A DNA stretch of 10,392 nt from Verrucomicrobiota bacterium (GCA_003694825.1 RFJS01000255.1:1-10392), one strand, 5' to 3'; shown: positions 1-7,018, counted from the first letter of the stretch. Notes: generated by a model from the sequence alone, not told the origin. Program-made: numbers and translations.

Positions 1-1
1 C

Positions 2-676
2 CCGGACTATCATCCGATGAAGTGGCGGGCGTGGTACGACTTCGGCACGGGCAGCCTCGGGGACATGGGCTGCCACATTCTCGATCCCGCCTACTGGGCG
101 CTGGACCTCGGGCATCCGACCGTGGTCGAGGCGACCTCGACCCACTGGCAGCCGGAGGTCGCGGCGGAGACCTATCCGCGGGCCTCGATCGTGCGTTACG
201 AATTCCCGGCGCGAGGCAAGCGGCCGCCGGTGAAGCTGACCTGGTATGACGGGCGGTTGCTCCCGCCGATCCCCGAGGAGCTGGAGCCGGGGCGTAAGCT
301 GCCCGCGAGCGGCGCGCTGTTGATCGGCACGAAGGGCGTGATCATGCACGGGTCGCACGGTGCGAGCGGCATGCGGATCATCCCCGAGGAGAAGATGCGC
401 GCCTACAAGCGTCCGCCGAAGACTATCCCGCGCGTCGAGGGCGGCCAGGGCGGCCACGAGCGCGACTGGATCCGCGCCTGCAAGGACGGTCGGCCGGCGA
501 GTTCGAATTTCGAATACGGTGCCGGGCTTACGGAGATGGTGCTCCTCGGTGTCGTGGCGATCCGGGTGAAGGATCAGCGCCTTTATTGGGACTCGGAGAA
601 ATTCGAGTTCAGGAACAACGCCGAGGCCAATGCGCTGGTGCGGCCGTCGTATCGCGACGGTTGGACGCTGGCGTGA
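2..676 (+). CDS. Gfo/Idh/MocA family oxidoreductase, C-terminal part (5' end outside window)
   Basis: The frame is already open at base 2 and reads PDYHP before the first Met at 17, so the true start lies upstream and about 224 residues are visible. They match the C-terminal substrate-binding alpha/beta domain of NAD(P)-dependent sugar dehydrogenases. The motif GSLGDMGCHILDPAYWAL (visible residues 18-35) carries the His that normally lies near the catalytic site. Near the end, the HERDWIRACKDGRPASSNF and LTEMVLLGVVAIR motifs, followed by a Trp-Asp and an EAN...VRPSYRDGW tail, are typical of the family in Verrucomicrobiota, Planctomycetota and Bacteroidota. The Rossmann NAD-binding half is outside the window. 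Such enzymes oxidise or reduce sugars, inositols or glycosides, but the substrate cannot be read from this part. Some members carry an export (Tat) signal, which cannot be checked here. The gene ends 32 bp before a bidirectional terminator hairpin. Confidence 0.9.
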   Translation, partial: PDYHPMKWRAWYDFGTGSLGDMGCHILDPAYWALDLGHPTVVEATSTHWQPEVAAETYPRASIVRYEFPARGKRPPVKLTWYDGRLLPPIPEELEPGRKLPASGALLIGTKGVIMHGSHGASGMRIIPEEKMRAYKRPPKTIPRVEGGQGGHERDWIRACKDGRPASSNFEYGAGLTEMVLLGVVAIRVKDQRLYWDSEKFEFRNNAEANALVRPSYRDGWTLA

Positions 677-708
677 GGTCCGGCGAGCGGACTTTGCTGA
701 AAAACGGG

Positions 709-739
709 ACGGCCCGGAGGCACTGCTTCCGGGCCGTTT
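709..739. terminator. Bidirectional intrinsic terminator between convergent genes
   Basis: A perfect 10-bp stem, ACGGCCCGGA (709-718) pairing with TCCGGGCCGT (728-737), encloses a 9-nt loop. On the plus strand it is followed by TTTG. On the minus strand it is followed, after CCCG, by a run of five T (the A-run at 700-704 on plus). It sits between the stop of the oxidoreductase (676) and the stop of the ArsC-like gene (747), as expected of a terminator shared by convergent genes. The T-run is better for minus-strand transcription. Confidence 0.7.
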
Positions 740-746
740 GCCGTTG

Positions 747-1097
747 TCAGAGAATTTCCATGACGTTTTCGGGAGGGCGGCCGAGCGCGGCGCGATCCCC
801 GTGCACGACGATGGGCCGCTCGAGCAGGGCGGGGTGTTCGGCGAGGATTTTCGCCCACTCGGTGCGGGAGCGCTCATCGCGCCGGGAGAGGCCGAGTTCG
901 CGGGCGAGCGGTTCCTTGAAGCGGACGGCGACTCGCGGATCGTCGCCGAGGCAGCGCAGCAGCGTGCTGATCGTGCGCCGGGAGGGCGGGTTGTCCAGGT
1001 AGTGGATGATTTCCGGCTCGATGCCGCGCTCGCGCAGGAGGGCAAGCGTCTGGCGGCATTTGCTGCAGCGGGGATTGTAGTAGATGCGCGTTTTCAT
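747..1097 (-). CDS. ArsC/YfgD-family arsenate reductase-like protein (glutaredoxin-dependent type)
   Basis: This 116-residue thioredoxin-fold protein closely resembles the E. coli YfgD/ArsC family in both length and sequence. It opens MKTRIYYNPRCSKCRQTLAL, with the catalytic Cys at 11. The arginines that bind arsenate in plasmid R773 ArsC (60, 94, 107) have plausible counterparts at R59, R94 (RPIVV) and R107 (GRPPE). Family members reduce arsenate to arsenite using glutathione and glutaredoxin, in the cytoplasm. A second Cys (C14) makes a CxxC, whereas YfgD has Ser there, so an internal disulfide is possible. No ars operon genes (efflux pump, ArsR) are nearby, so true arsenate reduction is unproven. 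An upstream in-frame ATG at 1136 would add 13 residues; I chose 1097 because it begins at the family's first beta strand. Neither start has a strong Shine-Dalgarno. Confidence 0.88.
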   Translation of the reverse strand: MKTRIYYNPRCSKCRQTLALLRERGIEPEIIHYLDNPPSRRTISTLLRCLGDDPRVAVRFKEPLARELGLSRRDERSRTEWAKILAEHPALLERPIVVHGDRAALGRPPENVMEIL

Positions 1098-1175
1098 GGC
1101 AGGGCGGTGGGCGAAAAGAAAATGGGGCGGATCCACCGCCCGGCAAGCGAATGCGCGATGGGCGCGGAAAGGCGG

Positions 1176-1202
1176 GCGGGGCAGGCGTATGGCCTGCCCC
1201 GC
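1176..1202 (-). terminator. Terminator-like hairpin after the GT4 gene
   Basis: An 11-bp perfect stem, GCGGGGCAGGC (1176-1186) with GCCTGCCCCGC (1192-1202), has a 5-nt loop and begins 7 bp past the stop of the glycosyltransferase gene. Reading on the minus strand, the sequence after it is CCGCCTTTCC, so there is only a short T-stretch. The position and stem strength support termination of the GH130-GT4 transcript, perhaps with help from Rho. Confidence 0.6.
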
Positions 1203-1208
1203 GAGAAT

Positions 1209-3530
1209 TCACGAGGTGGCGGCGGGTTCCGCTTCGTCGATCGGTTCGCCGGCGGGCAGGTTTTCGAGCGATTCGAACTGGTCTTCCGCGAGCCGGATCT
1301 CCTGCAGGGCGAGGTGGAAGGCGAGGGTGGATTCCGCGCCCTGGTTGAGGTTGATCCGGTCGATGTGCAGGCCGTCGGAGCAGCCGCCGGTGGTCGGATC
1401 ATACATGGAGATGCCGAGGTCGTTGTTGCCGAGGAACCAGTCGAAGGCGCGGTGGGCCTCGCGCATCCAGAATTCATCGCCGGTGGCGCCGTAGGCTTCG
1501 ATGCAGGCTGAGACGGTGGCGTGCGCCTCGATCGGCTGCTGGTCGAATTTCGCGCGCTGGCCGCCGCGCGGATAGAAGCCGTTGGAACCGATGGGCCGGA
1601 AGTGGCCCTCCTCGGCGGTCTGCACGCCGACGAGCCAGCGCAGGGATTTCAGGCCGATCTCGAGCGCCTCGGGATGGTTCATCCACCGCCCGGAGAGGAT
1701 GAGCGCGTGCGGCAGCCGGGCATTGGCGTAGGCGAGGATGTCCTCAAACCAGGGCCAGTCCTCGGAAGCGAATTTCCGGTAGCGGGCAATGAGCCGTTCG
1801 GTGAGCGTCCGGCGCATGAGGTTGGCGACGCGGTCGCCGCTGAAGCGGCGGAAGTATTCGTGGATGCCGATGAGCGAGAACGCCCAGGTGCGGGGGGCGT
1901 CGGTGTTTTCGACGGCGGGCAGCGCGCGGGAGAAGAGCTGGGTGGCCCATGCCCCGAGCGAGGCGTCGTTGGTGCGCCCGGCACACGCGCCGAGCGCCCA
2001 GAGGGTGCGCCCGTGCGAATCCTGCGAGCCGCACTCTTCGAGCCAGCGGCGATCGAAGCTCATGAAGTTGCGGAAGCGGCCCGTTTCCGGCACGAAGGCG
2101 TGGTTGAGGAACGCGGCATAGGCGTGCATGGCGCGTTTCAGCTCCGGGGTGAGATCGCCGGTTTGCTCGAGCAGCACCGTGAGCAGCAGGGCCCGGGCGT
2201 TGTCGTCGGTGCAGTAGCCCTCGGCGAAGTTGGGCAGGGTATAGGTGGCGTGCTGGAAGATGCCCGTGGAGTCGGAGAGCGTGAGGATGTGGTCGAACTT
2301 CGGCGTCGGGAGCCGTCGCGGCTGGGTGTCGACGGTGGGGATGCTCAGCCGGGCCGCCTCGCCGGCGATGTGCTGGGCGCGGGCGCGGCTGAAGCTCTCC
2401 ATGAACTGGTGGGAGATGTGTGACCAGGTCATCTCGCGCCCCATGAGGTAGGCCTGCTTGCGCATGGCGTTGCGGCGCACGTCGTCCTTGAACAGGGCGA
2501 TCAGTTCGCGCGCGATGGCGTCGGAGTCGCGGAAGGGCACGAGGACGCCGCGGCCGTCCGCGAGCAGCTCCTCGGCGTGCCAGTAGGGCGTGGAGACCAC
2601 GGCCTTGCCGCATCCAAAAGCGTAGGACAATGTGCCCGAGGTGATCTGGGCGGGATTCAGATACGGCGTGATGTAGACATCCGCGGCGCCGATGAACTCC
2701 GTCAACTCGCTGAGTTCGACGAAGCGGTTGTAGAAGGCGACATGCTTGTCGACGCCGAGGTCGGCGGCGAGGCGCTCGAGGCCGAGGCGATAGGTTTCGC
2801 CCTGCTGGGCGACGATGTGCGGGTGGGTCGCGCCGAGAACGATGTAGACGAGGTTGGGGATCTCTTTGACCACCTTCGGCAGGGCGCGGATGACGTATTC
2901 GATGCCTTTGCCCGGAGAGAGCAGGCCGAAGGTGAGCAGCACGTTTTTCCCCTCGACGCCGAACTGGTCCTTGTAGAAGGCCGGGTCGACGAAGGGCATG
3001 TCCGGGATGCCGTGCGGGATCACGTCGATGCGCTCGGGATCGATACCATAGATGCGGGTGAGCATGTCTCGTGCCCGCTCCGTCATGACAATGAAGCGGG
3101 CGACGAGCCTGGCCATCTCGCGCATGACGCGGGCCTGGTCGGCGTTGGGCTTTTCCAGGACCGTGTGCAGGTGGGCGACGACGGGGATGCGCAGATGCTT
3201 GAGGAAGGCGAGGATGTGGCTGCCCGCCGGTCCGCCGAAGATGCCGAATTCGTGTTGGAGGCAGACGACTTCGGTGTTGCTGAAATTGAGGAAGTCGGCG
3301 GCCCGCCGGTAGCTCTCGATGTCTTTTTCAGCGATCTCGAAGTGCACCTCCGGCGGGTAGTCGTAGCCCTGGTCGCGGTCGTTGACGGCGATCACTTTGC
3401 AGTCGACGCCCCGGCCGACGCCGGTGAGGCAGTGGTGGACATCGTGGGTAAAGGTCGCGATGCCGCATTTGCGTGGCAGGTAGTCGCCCACGAGGGCGAT
3501 GCGTTTCACGAGGGTGTCTTTTTTCAGCAT
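1209..3530 (-). CDS. GT4-family glycosyltransferase with C-terminal helical (six-hairpin-like) domain
   Basis: The protein has 773 residues, about twice a normal GT4 enzyme. Residues 9-385 form the GT-B glycosyltransferase: LVGDYLPRKCGIATFTHDV (13-31), LQHEFGIFGGPAG (91-103), the IPHGIPD loop (171-177), the donor-site start FGLLSPGKGIE (201-211) and AQITSGTLSYAFGCGKAVVS (294-313), where the usual GT4 E-x7-E region lies. Residues 411-748 are a separate domain with GYCTDDNARALL (438-449), DSHGRTLWALG (504-514), FDQQPIEA (662-669) and GGCSDGLHIDRINLNQGAE (715-733). Its helical spacing suggests an alpha/alpha toroid like those of glycoside hydrolases and sugar epimerases. There is no signal peptide or membrane segment, so it should be cytoplasmic. 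It starts 21 bp after GH130, probably in the same transcript. Donor and acceptor are unknown; the GH130 partner suggests a mannosyl product. No good Shine-Dalgarno precedes ATG 3530; an in-frame GTG lies at residue 8. Confidence 0.88.
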   Translation of the reverse strand: MLKKDTLVKRIALVGDYLPRKCGIATFTHDVHHCLTGVGRGVDCKVIAVNDRDQGYDYPPEVHFEIAEKDIESYRRAADFLNFSNTEVVCLQHEFGIFGGPAGSHILAFLKHLRIPVVAHLHTVLEKPNADQARVMREMARLVARFIVMTERARDMLTRIYGIDPERIDVIPHGIPDMPFVDPAFYKDQFGVEGKNVLLTFGLLSPGKGIEYVIRALPKVVKEIPNLVYIVLGATHPHIVAQQGETYRLGLERLAADLGVDKHVAFYNRFVELSELTEFIGAADVYITPYLNPAQITSGTLSYAFGCGKAVVSTPYWHAEELLADGRGVLVPFRDSDAIARELIALFKDDVRRNAMRKQAYLMGREMTWSHISHQFMESFSRARAQHIAGEAARLSIPTVDTQPRRLPTPKFDHILTLSDSTGIFQHATYTLPNFAEGYCTDDNARALLLTVLLEQTGDLTPELKRAMHAYAAFLNHAFVPETGRFRNFMSFDRRWLEECGSQDSHGRTLWALGACAGRTNDASLGAWATQLFSRALPAVENTDAPRTWAFSLIGIHEYFRRFSGDRVANLMRRTLTERLIARYRKFASEDWPWFEDILAYANARLPHALILSGRWMNHPEALEIGLKSLRWLVGVQTAEEGHFRPIGSNGFYPRGGQRAKFDQQPIEAHATVSACIEAYGATGDEFWMREAHRAFDWFLGNNDLGISMYDPTTGGCSDGLHIDRINLNQGAESTLAFHLALQEIRLAEDQFESLENLPAGEPIDEAEPAATS

Positions 3531-3551
3531 CGGTGTGTATCGGGTGAAAGG

Positions 3552-5003
3552 TTACTTTTCGGTGAGGGCGGCGAGCAGCTCGTCGAGGTCGACGGTGGCG
3601 AAGCCTGAACACTGGTCGCTCATGGCGTAGGGGAGGATGAGCTTGCCGGCATGGACGATGCCGCCGCACGAATAGACGACGTTGGGCACATAGCCCTCGC
3701 GCTCATTCTCGGTCGGTTCGAGCAGTGGTTTGCGCAGGCGGCCGATGACGAGGGAGGGATCTTCGAGATCGAGCAGGACCGCGCTGATGACATAGCGGCG
3801 CATGGGCCCGACGGCGTGGGTCAGCACGAGCCATCCCGCTTCGGTCTCGATCGGTGATCCGCAGTTGCCCAGCTGGACGAATTCCCAGGGTTCGGTCGGA
3901 CGCATGAGCACCTGTTTCTCATACCAGAAGTGCAGCATGTCCGAATACATCAGGTAGATGTTTTCGCCATCCTGCCGCGAGAGCATGGCGTAGTGGCCGT
4001 TGATGCGGCGCGGGAACAGGGCGAGGCCCTTGTTGCGCACTTCCGGGCCGTTGAGGGTGCTGATGCGGAATCTCAGGAAGTCGGTGGTTTCGAGGATCTG
4101 CGGGAGGATGACGTTGCCGTCGAAGGCGGTGTAGGTCGCGTAGTAGGTGCGGGTGCCGTCGTCGTCGGTGAAGAGCACGAAGCGGGCGTCCTCGATGCCG
4201 CGGCTCTCGGCGTCGGTGTAGGGGAAGATGACGCGTTCGGAGTAGCGGCTGTCGGGGCGGAAGCAGATCTCGTAGTTGGCCCGGGCGAGGGCGCGCATGC
4301 CCTGGGCGATCGATGCGGCCTCGGCGCCGAGGCTGCGATTGCGGCGCAGGGTGGTGGTGAGCAGGGCGTCGAGCTCCGCCCAGGTGAATTCCTCGCCGAG
4401 CTGGCTGAGAATGCTCGTGGCGAAGCCATGGAGCAGGCCCAGCTCGGAGAGCTTTCGCTCAAAGAGAGGCTTGTTGTAGACGGGGTTGGGGTGGGCGCGG
4501 GCGGCGGTGACGTAGCGCGTCGGTGGATTCAGGGTGATTTCGCCCGCCGCGTCGATCGTGCCGGTGCGGAAGGCGATGGAGGAGATGTGCCCCTCGCCGA
4601 CGGCGCGAAGGCTGAGGACGAAGCGGAGACTGCCCTCGGGAAGGCCGGACTGATCCGGGTGCGGCACGATCGAGGGGTTGAACAGGGCGGCGGCCTCCAG
4701 CGCGTATTCCTGGGTGAGGTAGGCGCCGATGAGCATGCGGCGCTCCCGCGTGAGCGGGTGGTCGGTGAGGAGAAATTCGCGCACCTCCTCGAAACGTTCG
4801 AGCAGGTAGTCCTCCAGGTCGATGTGCCGGTTGGCGAAGTGCTGCAGCACGTTGCGGCACTCGCGTGCCGCTTCGCGGTCCGTGAGGGTCGCCACGCGGG
4901 CGACGATGCGCATGATGCGCCCCGAGTCTTTCAAATCGAACGGGCGAAAAAAGACCCGGGTGGGATCGGGACGGAGGATGATGTCGTTGCGTTTGACGTT
5001 CAT
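3552..5003 (-). CDS. GH130-family glycosidase/phosphorylase
   Basis: This 483-residue protein, longer than the roughly 320-400 of many GH130 enzymes, has an N-terminal extension of about 100 residues before the five-bladed propeller core. Core motifs are ALFNPSIVPH (106-115), FVLSLRAVGEGHISSIAFR (128-146), GIEDARFVLF (269-278, with the Asp of the GH130 EDxR signature), YYATYTAFDG (287-296), NKGLALFPRRINGHYAMLSR (324-343), GSPIETEAGWLVLTHAVG (382-399) and GYVPNVVYSCGG (437-448). GH130 members phosphorolyse or hydrolyse beta-mannosides such as mannosylglucose and beta-1,2-mannobiose. The His in the GWL..TH motif is kept, but I cannot map the phosphate-binding residues well enough to choose phosphorylase over hydrolase. 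About 75 residues (165-240) are inserted between core motifs. There is no signal peptide, so it is likely cytoplasmic. It is the first gene of the unit with GT4. ATG 5003 lacks a Shine-Dalgarno, but no alternative fits better. Confidence 0.88.
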   Translation of the reverse strand: MNVKRNDIILRPDPTRVFFRPFDLKDSGRIMRIVARVATLTDREAARECRNVLQHFANRHIDLEDYLLERFEEVREFLLTDHPLTRERRMLIGAYLTQEYALEAAALFNPSIVPHPDQSGLPEGSLRFVLSLRAVGEGHISSIAFRTGTIDAAGEITLNPPTRYVTAARAHPNPVYNKPLFERKLSELGLLHGFATSILSQLGEEFTWAELDALLTTTLRRNRSLGAEAASIAQGMRALARANYEICFRPDSRYSERVIFPYTDAESRGIEDARFVLFTDDDGTRTYYATYTAFDGNVILPQILETTDFLRFRISTLNGPEVRNKGLALFPRRINGHYAMLSRQDGENIYLMYSDMLHFWYEKQVLMRPTEPWEFVQLGNCGSPIETEAGWLVLTHAVGPMRRYVISAVLLDLEDPSLVIGRLRKPLLEPTENEREGYVPNVVYSCGGIVHAGKLILPYAMSDQCSGFATVDLDELLAALTEK

Positions 5004-5375
5004 CGGCTTGGGCGGATTGGGCGCCCGGCCTGTTGCGATGAACCTCGGCGCCCGATCGGTTGGCCCCGAGTGACTGCGAAACGGACTGTCGCCATGAACT
5101 TCATTGCATCAGGCCGGTAGCACGGTCGGAAAACTGGTCTTTGCGGTCGGTCTTGCCGGGCGGCGCGCGTCGGGGCGGCAGGATACGTCCGGCGCAGCGC
5201 TTCCCGGATGGCCGGAAGCATGAGCGGCCGGGGGGCGCCACGCAAGCAGGATGCCAGTTTTCCTGATCTCTAACTTTCGGAAAATCAGCAGGTTGTGCGC
5301 GGGAAGGAATCTTGGGGTTGTGCCATCATGTCCCGAGGCGGGCAAGGGTGTCCCGGGACAGCGTTGCTTCGCCGC
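5004..5375. other. 372-bp intergenic region upstream of the GH130-GT4 unit
   Basis: No convincing gene lies here. The small open frames on both strands have Arg/Pro-rich, family-less translations. The region must hold the promoter of the minus-strand GH130-GT4 unit and the 3' end of the sigma-factor transcript. The clearest landmark is an A/T-rich island near 5254-5290 in otherwise very GC-rich DNA. It contains CTGAT (5263-5267) and ATCAG (5284-5288) as an imperfect dyad, and TTTTCC facing GGAAAA. A palindrome at 5349-5360 is listed separately. No -35/-10 pair could be supported, since sigma-70 consensus matches on the minus strand were only about half. Confidence 0.5.
5349..5360. repeat. 12-bp perfect palindrome TGTCCCGGGACA with an extra direct half-site
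   Basis: TGTCCCGGGACA is a perfect palindrome starting 16 bp beyond the sigma-gene stop codon, and another copy of TGTCCCG occurs at 5329-5335, exactly 20 bp upstream. The 5329 copy can instead pair with the CGGGACA half to make a 7-bp stem with a longer loop. It could be a protein-binding site (20 bp is about two helical turns) or part of the sigma gene's terminator. On the minus strand no T-run follows, which weakens the terminator reading. Confidence 0.4.
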
Positions 5376-6980
5376 TCAGCGGTCTTTTCCGAGACGCCGC
5401 CGGACGGCCGCTGCGTAGGCCGCGACGGGCGCGATGGCGAGGATGGTCACCGCCACAAGAAAGATCATGGTGTGCGCGTCGAGGTGGGGATTGGCGAGCA
5501 TCTCCCGGGCGATCGCGTCGTTGGCGTGTCGGGCGATGGCGATCGGGCCCTCGGCGGCGGTTTTCGCCAGGGCGAAGCCGTATCCCTGCGCGGTCTCCCA
5601 GCCGAGCGCCGACATCGAGGCCCACGCTCGATAGCCGATCGCCACCGCGCCAAGGGCGATGGCTCCGACGCCGATCGAGCCGAGCCCGACCAGGCCCAGG
5701 CCGACCGCGCCGAAGCTGACGAGGCCGACGGAGACCGCGCCCACCGCGATCCCGCCCGCGGCGAATCCTCCCCAGGCAAAGAGAATGCCGATCGCCCGAT
5801 CGCCGCCGGCGATCCATCCGATGACCGGCGGATCACCGGCGTCGGGCGTCGCGAAGCGGATGTGCACCAGGGGGAGGCCGAGGAGTCGCCAGCCGCTCAC
5901 ATACTCGCCGCTTCGCGATCGCCTCTGGTCGGCCGGGGCCCGAAAGCGCTCGGGCCGGCGCGCGCGCTCGGCGGAACGCAGCTCGCGGGACTGGCGCAGG
6001 AGGCGCCAGAAGAGCAGGGGCCAGCCGATGGAAAATCCCACCACGATGGCCTGCACGCTCCAGGCGAGCGGGACCTGCAGGTCTGGCCATCGCAGCGCGG
6101 CCTCGCGGCCGCCGAAAAGCACGCCGACCAGCCCGGCGAAGAGCGCGAAGACGATGATTACCAGGCGCACGACGGCCCGGCGTTCGCGGCCGGTGCGGGC
6201 CTGGTCGAGACCCGCCCGCAGGGCCAGCAGCGTGGAAACGGCGCCGGAGAGCGCCGCCAGCCAGGCCGCCGCCCCGGTCGACTTCGTGGCGGCGGCGGCC
6301 TTGGCCGCGATCCCGCCAGCGGCGGCGGCCCGGGCCGGTGGTGGCAGCGCGGCGATCGAGGCCAGCACGCCGGCGGTGAAGACGCGGCCGGGCGTGCTGC
6401 GCACCAGCGCGCCTTCGACGAAGCGCAGGACGCGCTCCTGGAGGAGCTTGCGGCCGCGGTGAAGACGCTGTTTCACGGCATCCTCGCTGAGGTCGAGGGC
6501 GACGGCGACGTGCTCGACCGAACGGTGTTCGCGGTAGTAGAGCACCAGCGGTTCCCGGTAGGTTTCGGGGAGCTGGGCGAGGGCGTGCCAGAGAATCGTT
6601 TGCTCCTCGTTGGACATGGCATGGGATGGGGCGGAGGTGTCGGCGGCGGTGATCGCGTGGGCGTGCTCATCGATATCCGCAGCCTGGTGGGTGGGGGCGC
6701 GCGCCTCGCGGCGGCGCAGGCGGCCGATGCGGTGCCGGAGGATCCCGCAGAGCCACGGGCGGAATTTCTCCGGCGAGCGCAGCTCACCGAGGCGTTGCCA
6801 GGCGATCACGAACGCCTCCTGGGCGAGGTCTTCGCTGGCGGGGATCGAGCCGGTGGCGGTGTAGGCGAGCGAGCAAAGCAGCCGCTGGTAGCGCTCCACC
6901 AGGCGGGAAAAGGCCGTGCGGTCCCCGTCGAGGCAGGCCGCCACGAGATCCGCGTCCGTGGTCGTATCGATCGGAGACAT
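5376..6980 (-). CDS. ECF-like sigma factor fused to a membrane domain with glycine-pentad repeats
   Basis: The 534-residue protein has ECF-type sigma domains at its N-terminus. Sigma-2 spans about 10-95, with the DLAQEAFVIAWQRL core (51-64) and FRPWLCGILRHRIGRLRRRE (73-92). Sigma-4 spans about 125-185, with LPETYREPLVLYY (137-149) and the helix-turn-helix LDLSEDAVKQRLHRGRKLL (162-180). A typical ECF factor would end near 190. Here hydrophobic segments follow at about 236-256, 268-290 and 304-327, then an RRPERFRAP basic linker, a WRLLGLPLVHIRF motif (364-376), ten glycines spaced exactly five residues apart (404-449) and a last hydrophobic segment (503-526) with a basic end. This suggests a membrane-held sigma factor. 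No anti-sigma gene adjoins it. I start at ATG 6980, just before the sigma-2 region; ATGs at 6998 and 7001 are also possible, and a still longer frame reaches 7220 through repeat-rich DNA and looks noncoding. No start has a Shine-Dalgarno. Confidence 0.85.
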   Translation of the reverse strand: MSPIDTTTDADLVAACLDGDRTAFSRLVERYQRLLCSLAYTATGSIPASEDLAQEAFVIAWQRLGELRSPEKFRPWLCGILRHRIGRLRRREARAPTHQAADIDEHAHAITAADTSAPSHAMSNEEQTILWHALAQLPETYREPLVLYYREHRSVEHVAVALDLSEDAVKQRLHRGRKLLQERVLRFVEGALVRSTPGRVFTAGVLASIAALPPPARAAAAGGIAAKAAAATKSTGAAAWLAALSGAVSTLLALRAGLDQARTGRERRAVVRLVIIVFALFAGLVGVLFGGREAALRWPDLQVPLAWSVQAIVVGFSIGWPLLFWRLLRQSRELRSAERARRPERFRAPADQRRSRSGEYVSGWRLLGLPLVHIRFATPDAGDPPVIGWIAGGDRAIGILFAWGGFAAGGIAVGAVSVGLVSFGAVGLGLVGLGSIGVGAIALGAVAIGYRAWASMSALGWETAQGYGFALAKTAAEGPIAIARHANDAIAREMLANPHLDAHTMIFLVAVTILAIAPVAAYAAAVRRRLGKDR

Positions 6981-7018
6981 GGAGGGAGGATGGTGCATCA
7001 TGCTTGAGAGGCAAGTGC

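Noticed and set aside
1125..1141. Hairpin GGGCGG-N5-CCGCCC just upstream of the ArsC-like gene
   Set aside because: Only 6-bp arms of pure G/C in GC-rich DNA, with no T-run; not distinguishable from chance.
630..1511. Open frame of 293 codons on the plus strand
   Set aside because: It crosses the end of the oxidoreductase gene, a terminator, the ArsC gene and the GT4 3' end, so it cannot be a normal gene.
2577..3608. Open frame of 343 codons on the plus strand
   Set aside because: Antisense to the GT4 domain and the GT4/GH130 junction; its acidic, Val-rich translation is a codon shadow.
3930..5120. Open frame of 396 codons on the plus strand
   Set aside because: Antisense to GH130, with a Gly/Glu/Val-rich translation and no family motifs.
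5000..5245. 81-codon minus-strand frame whose stop overlaps the GH130 start as ATGA
   Set aside because: The overlap looks like translational coupling, but the translation is Arg/Pro-rich with no motif and no ribosome site, so chance is likelier.
5295..7007. Open frame of 570 codons on the plus strand
   Set aside because: It is antisense to the sigma-factor gene, whose domains are clear; the translation is low-complexity Gly/Arg/Asp-rich, as expected of a shadow in GC-rich DNA.
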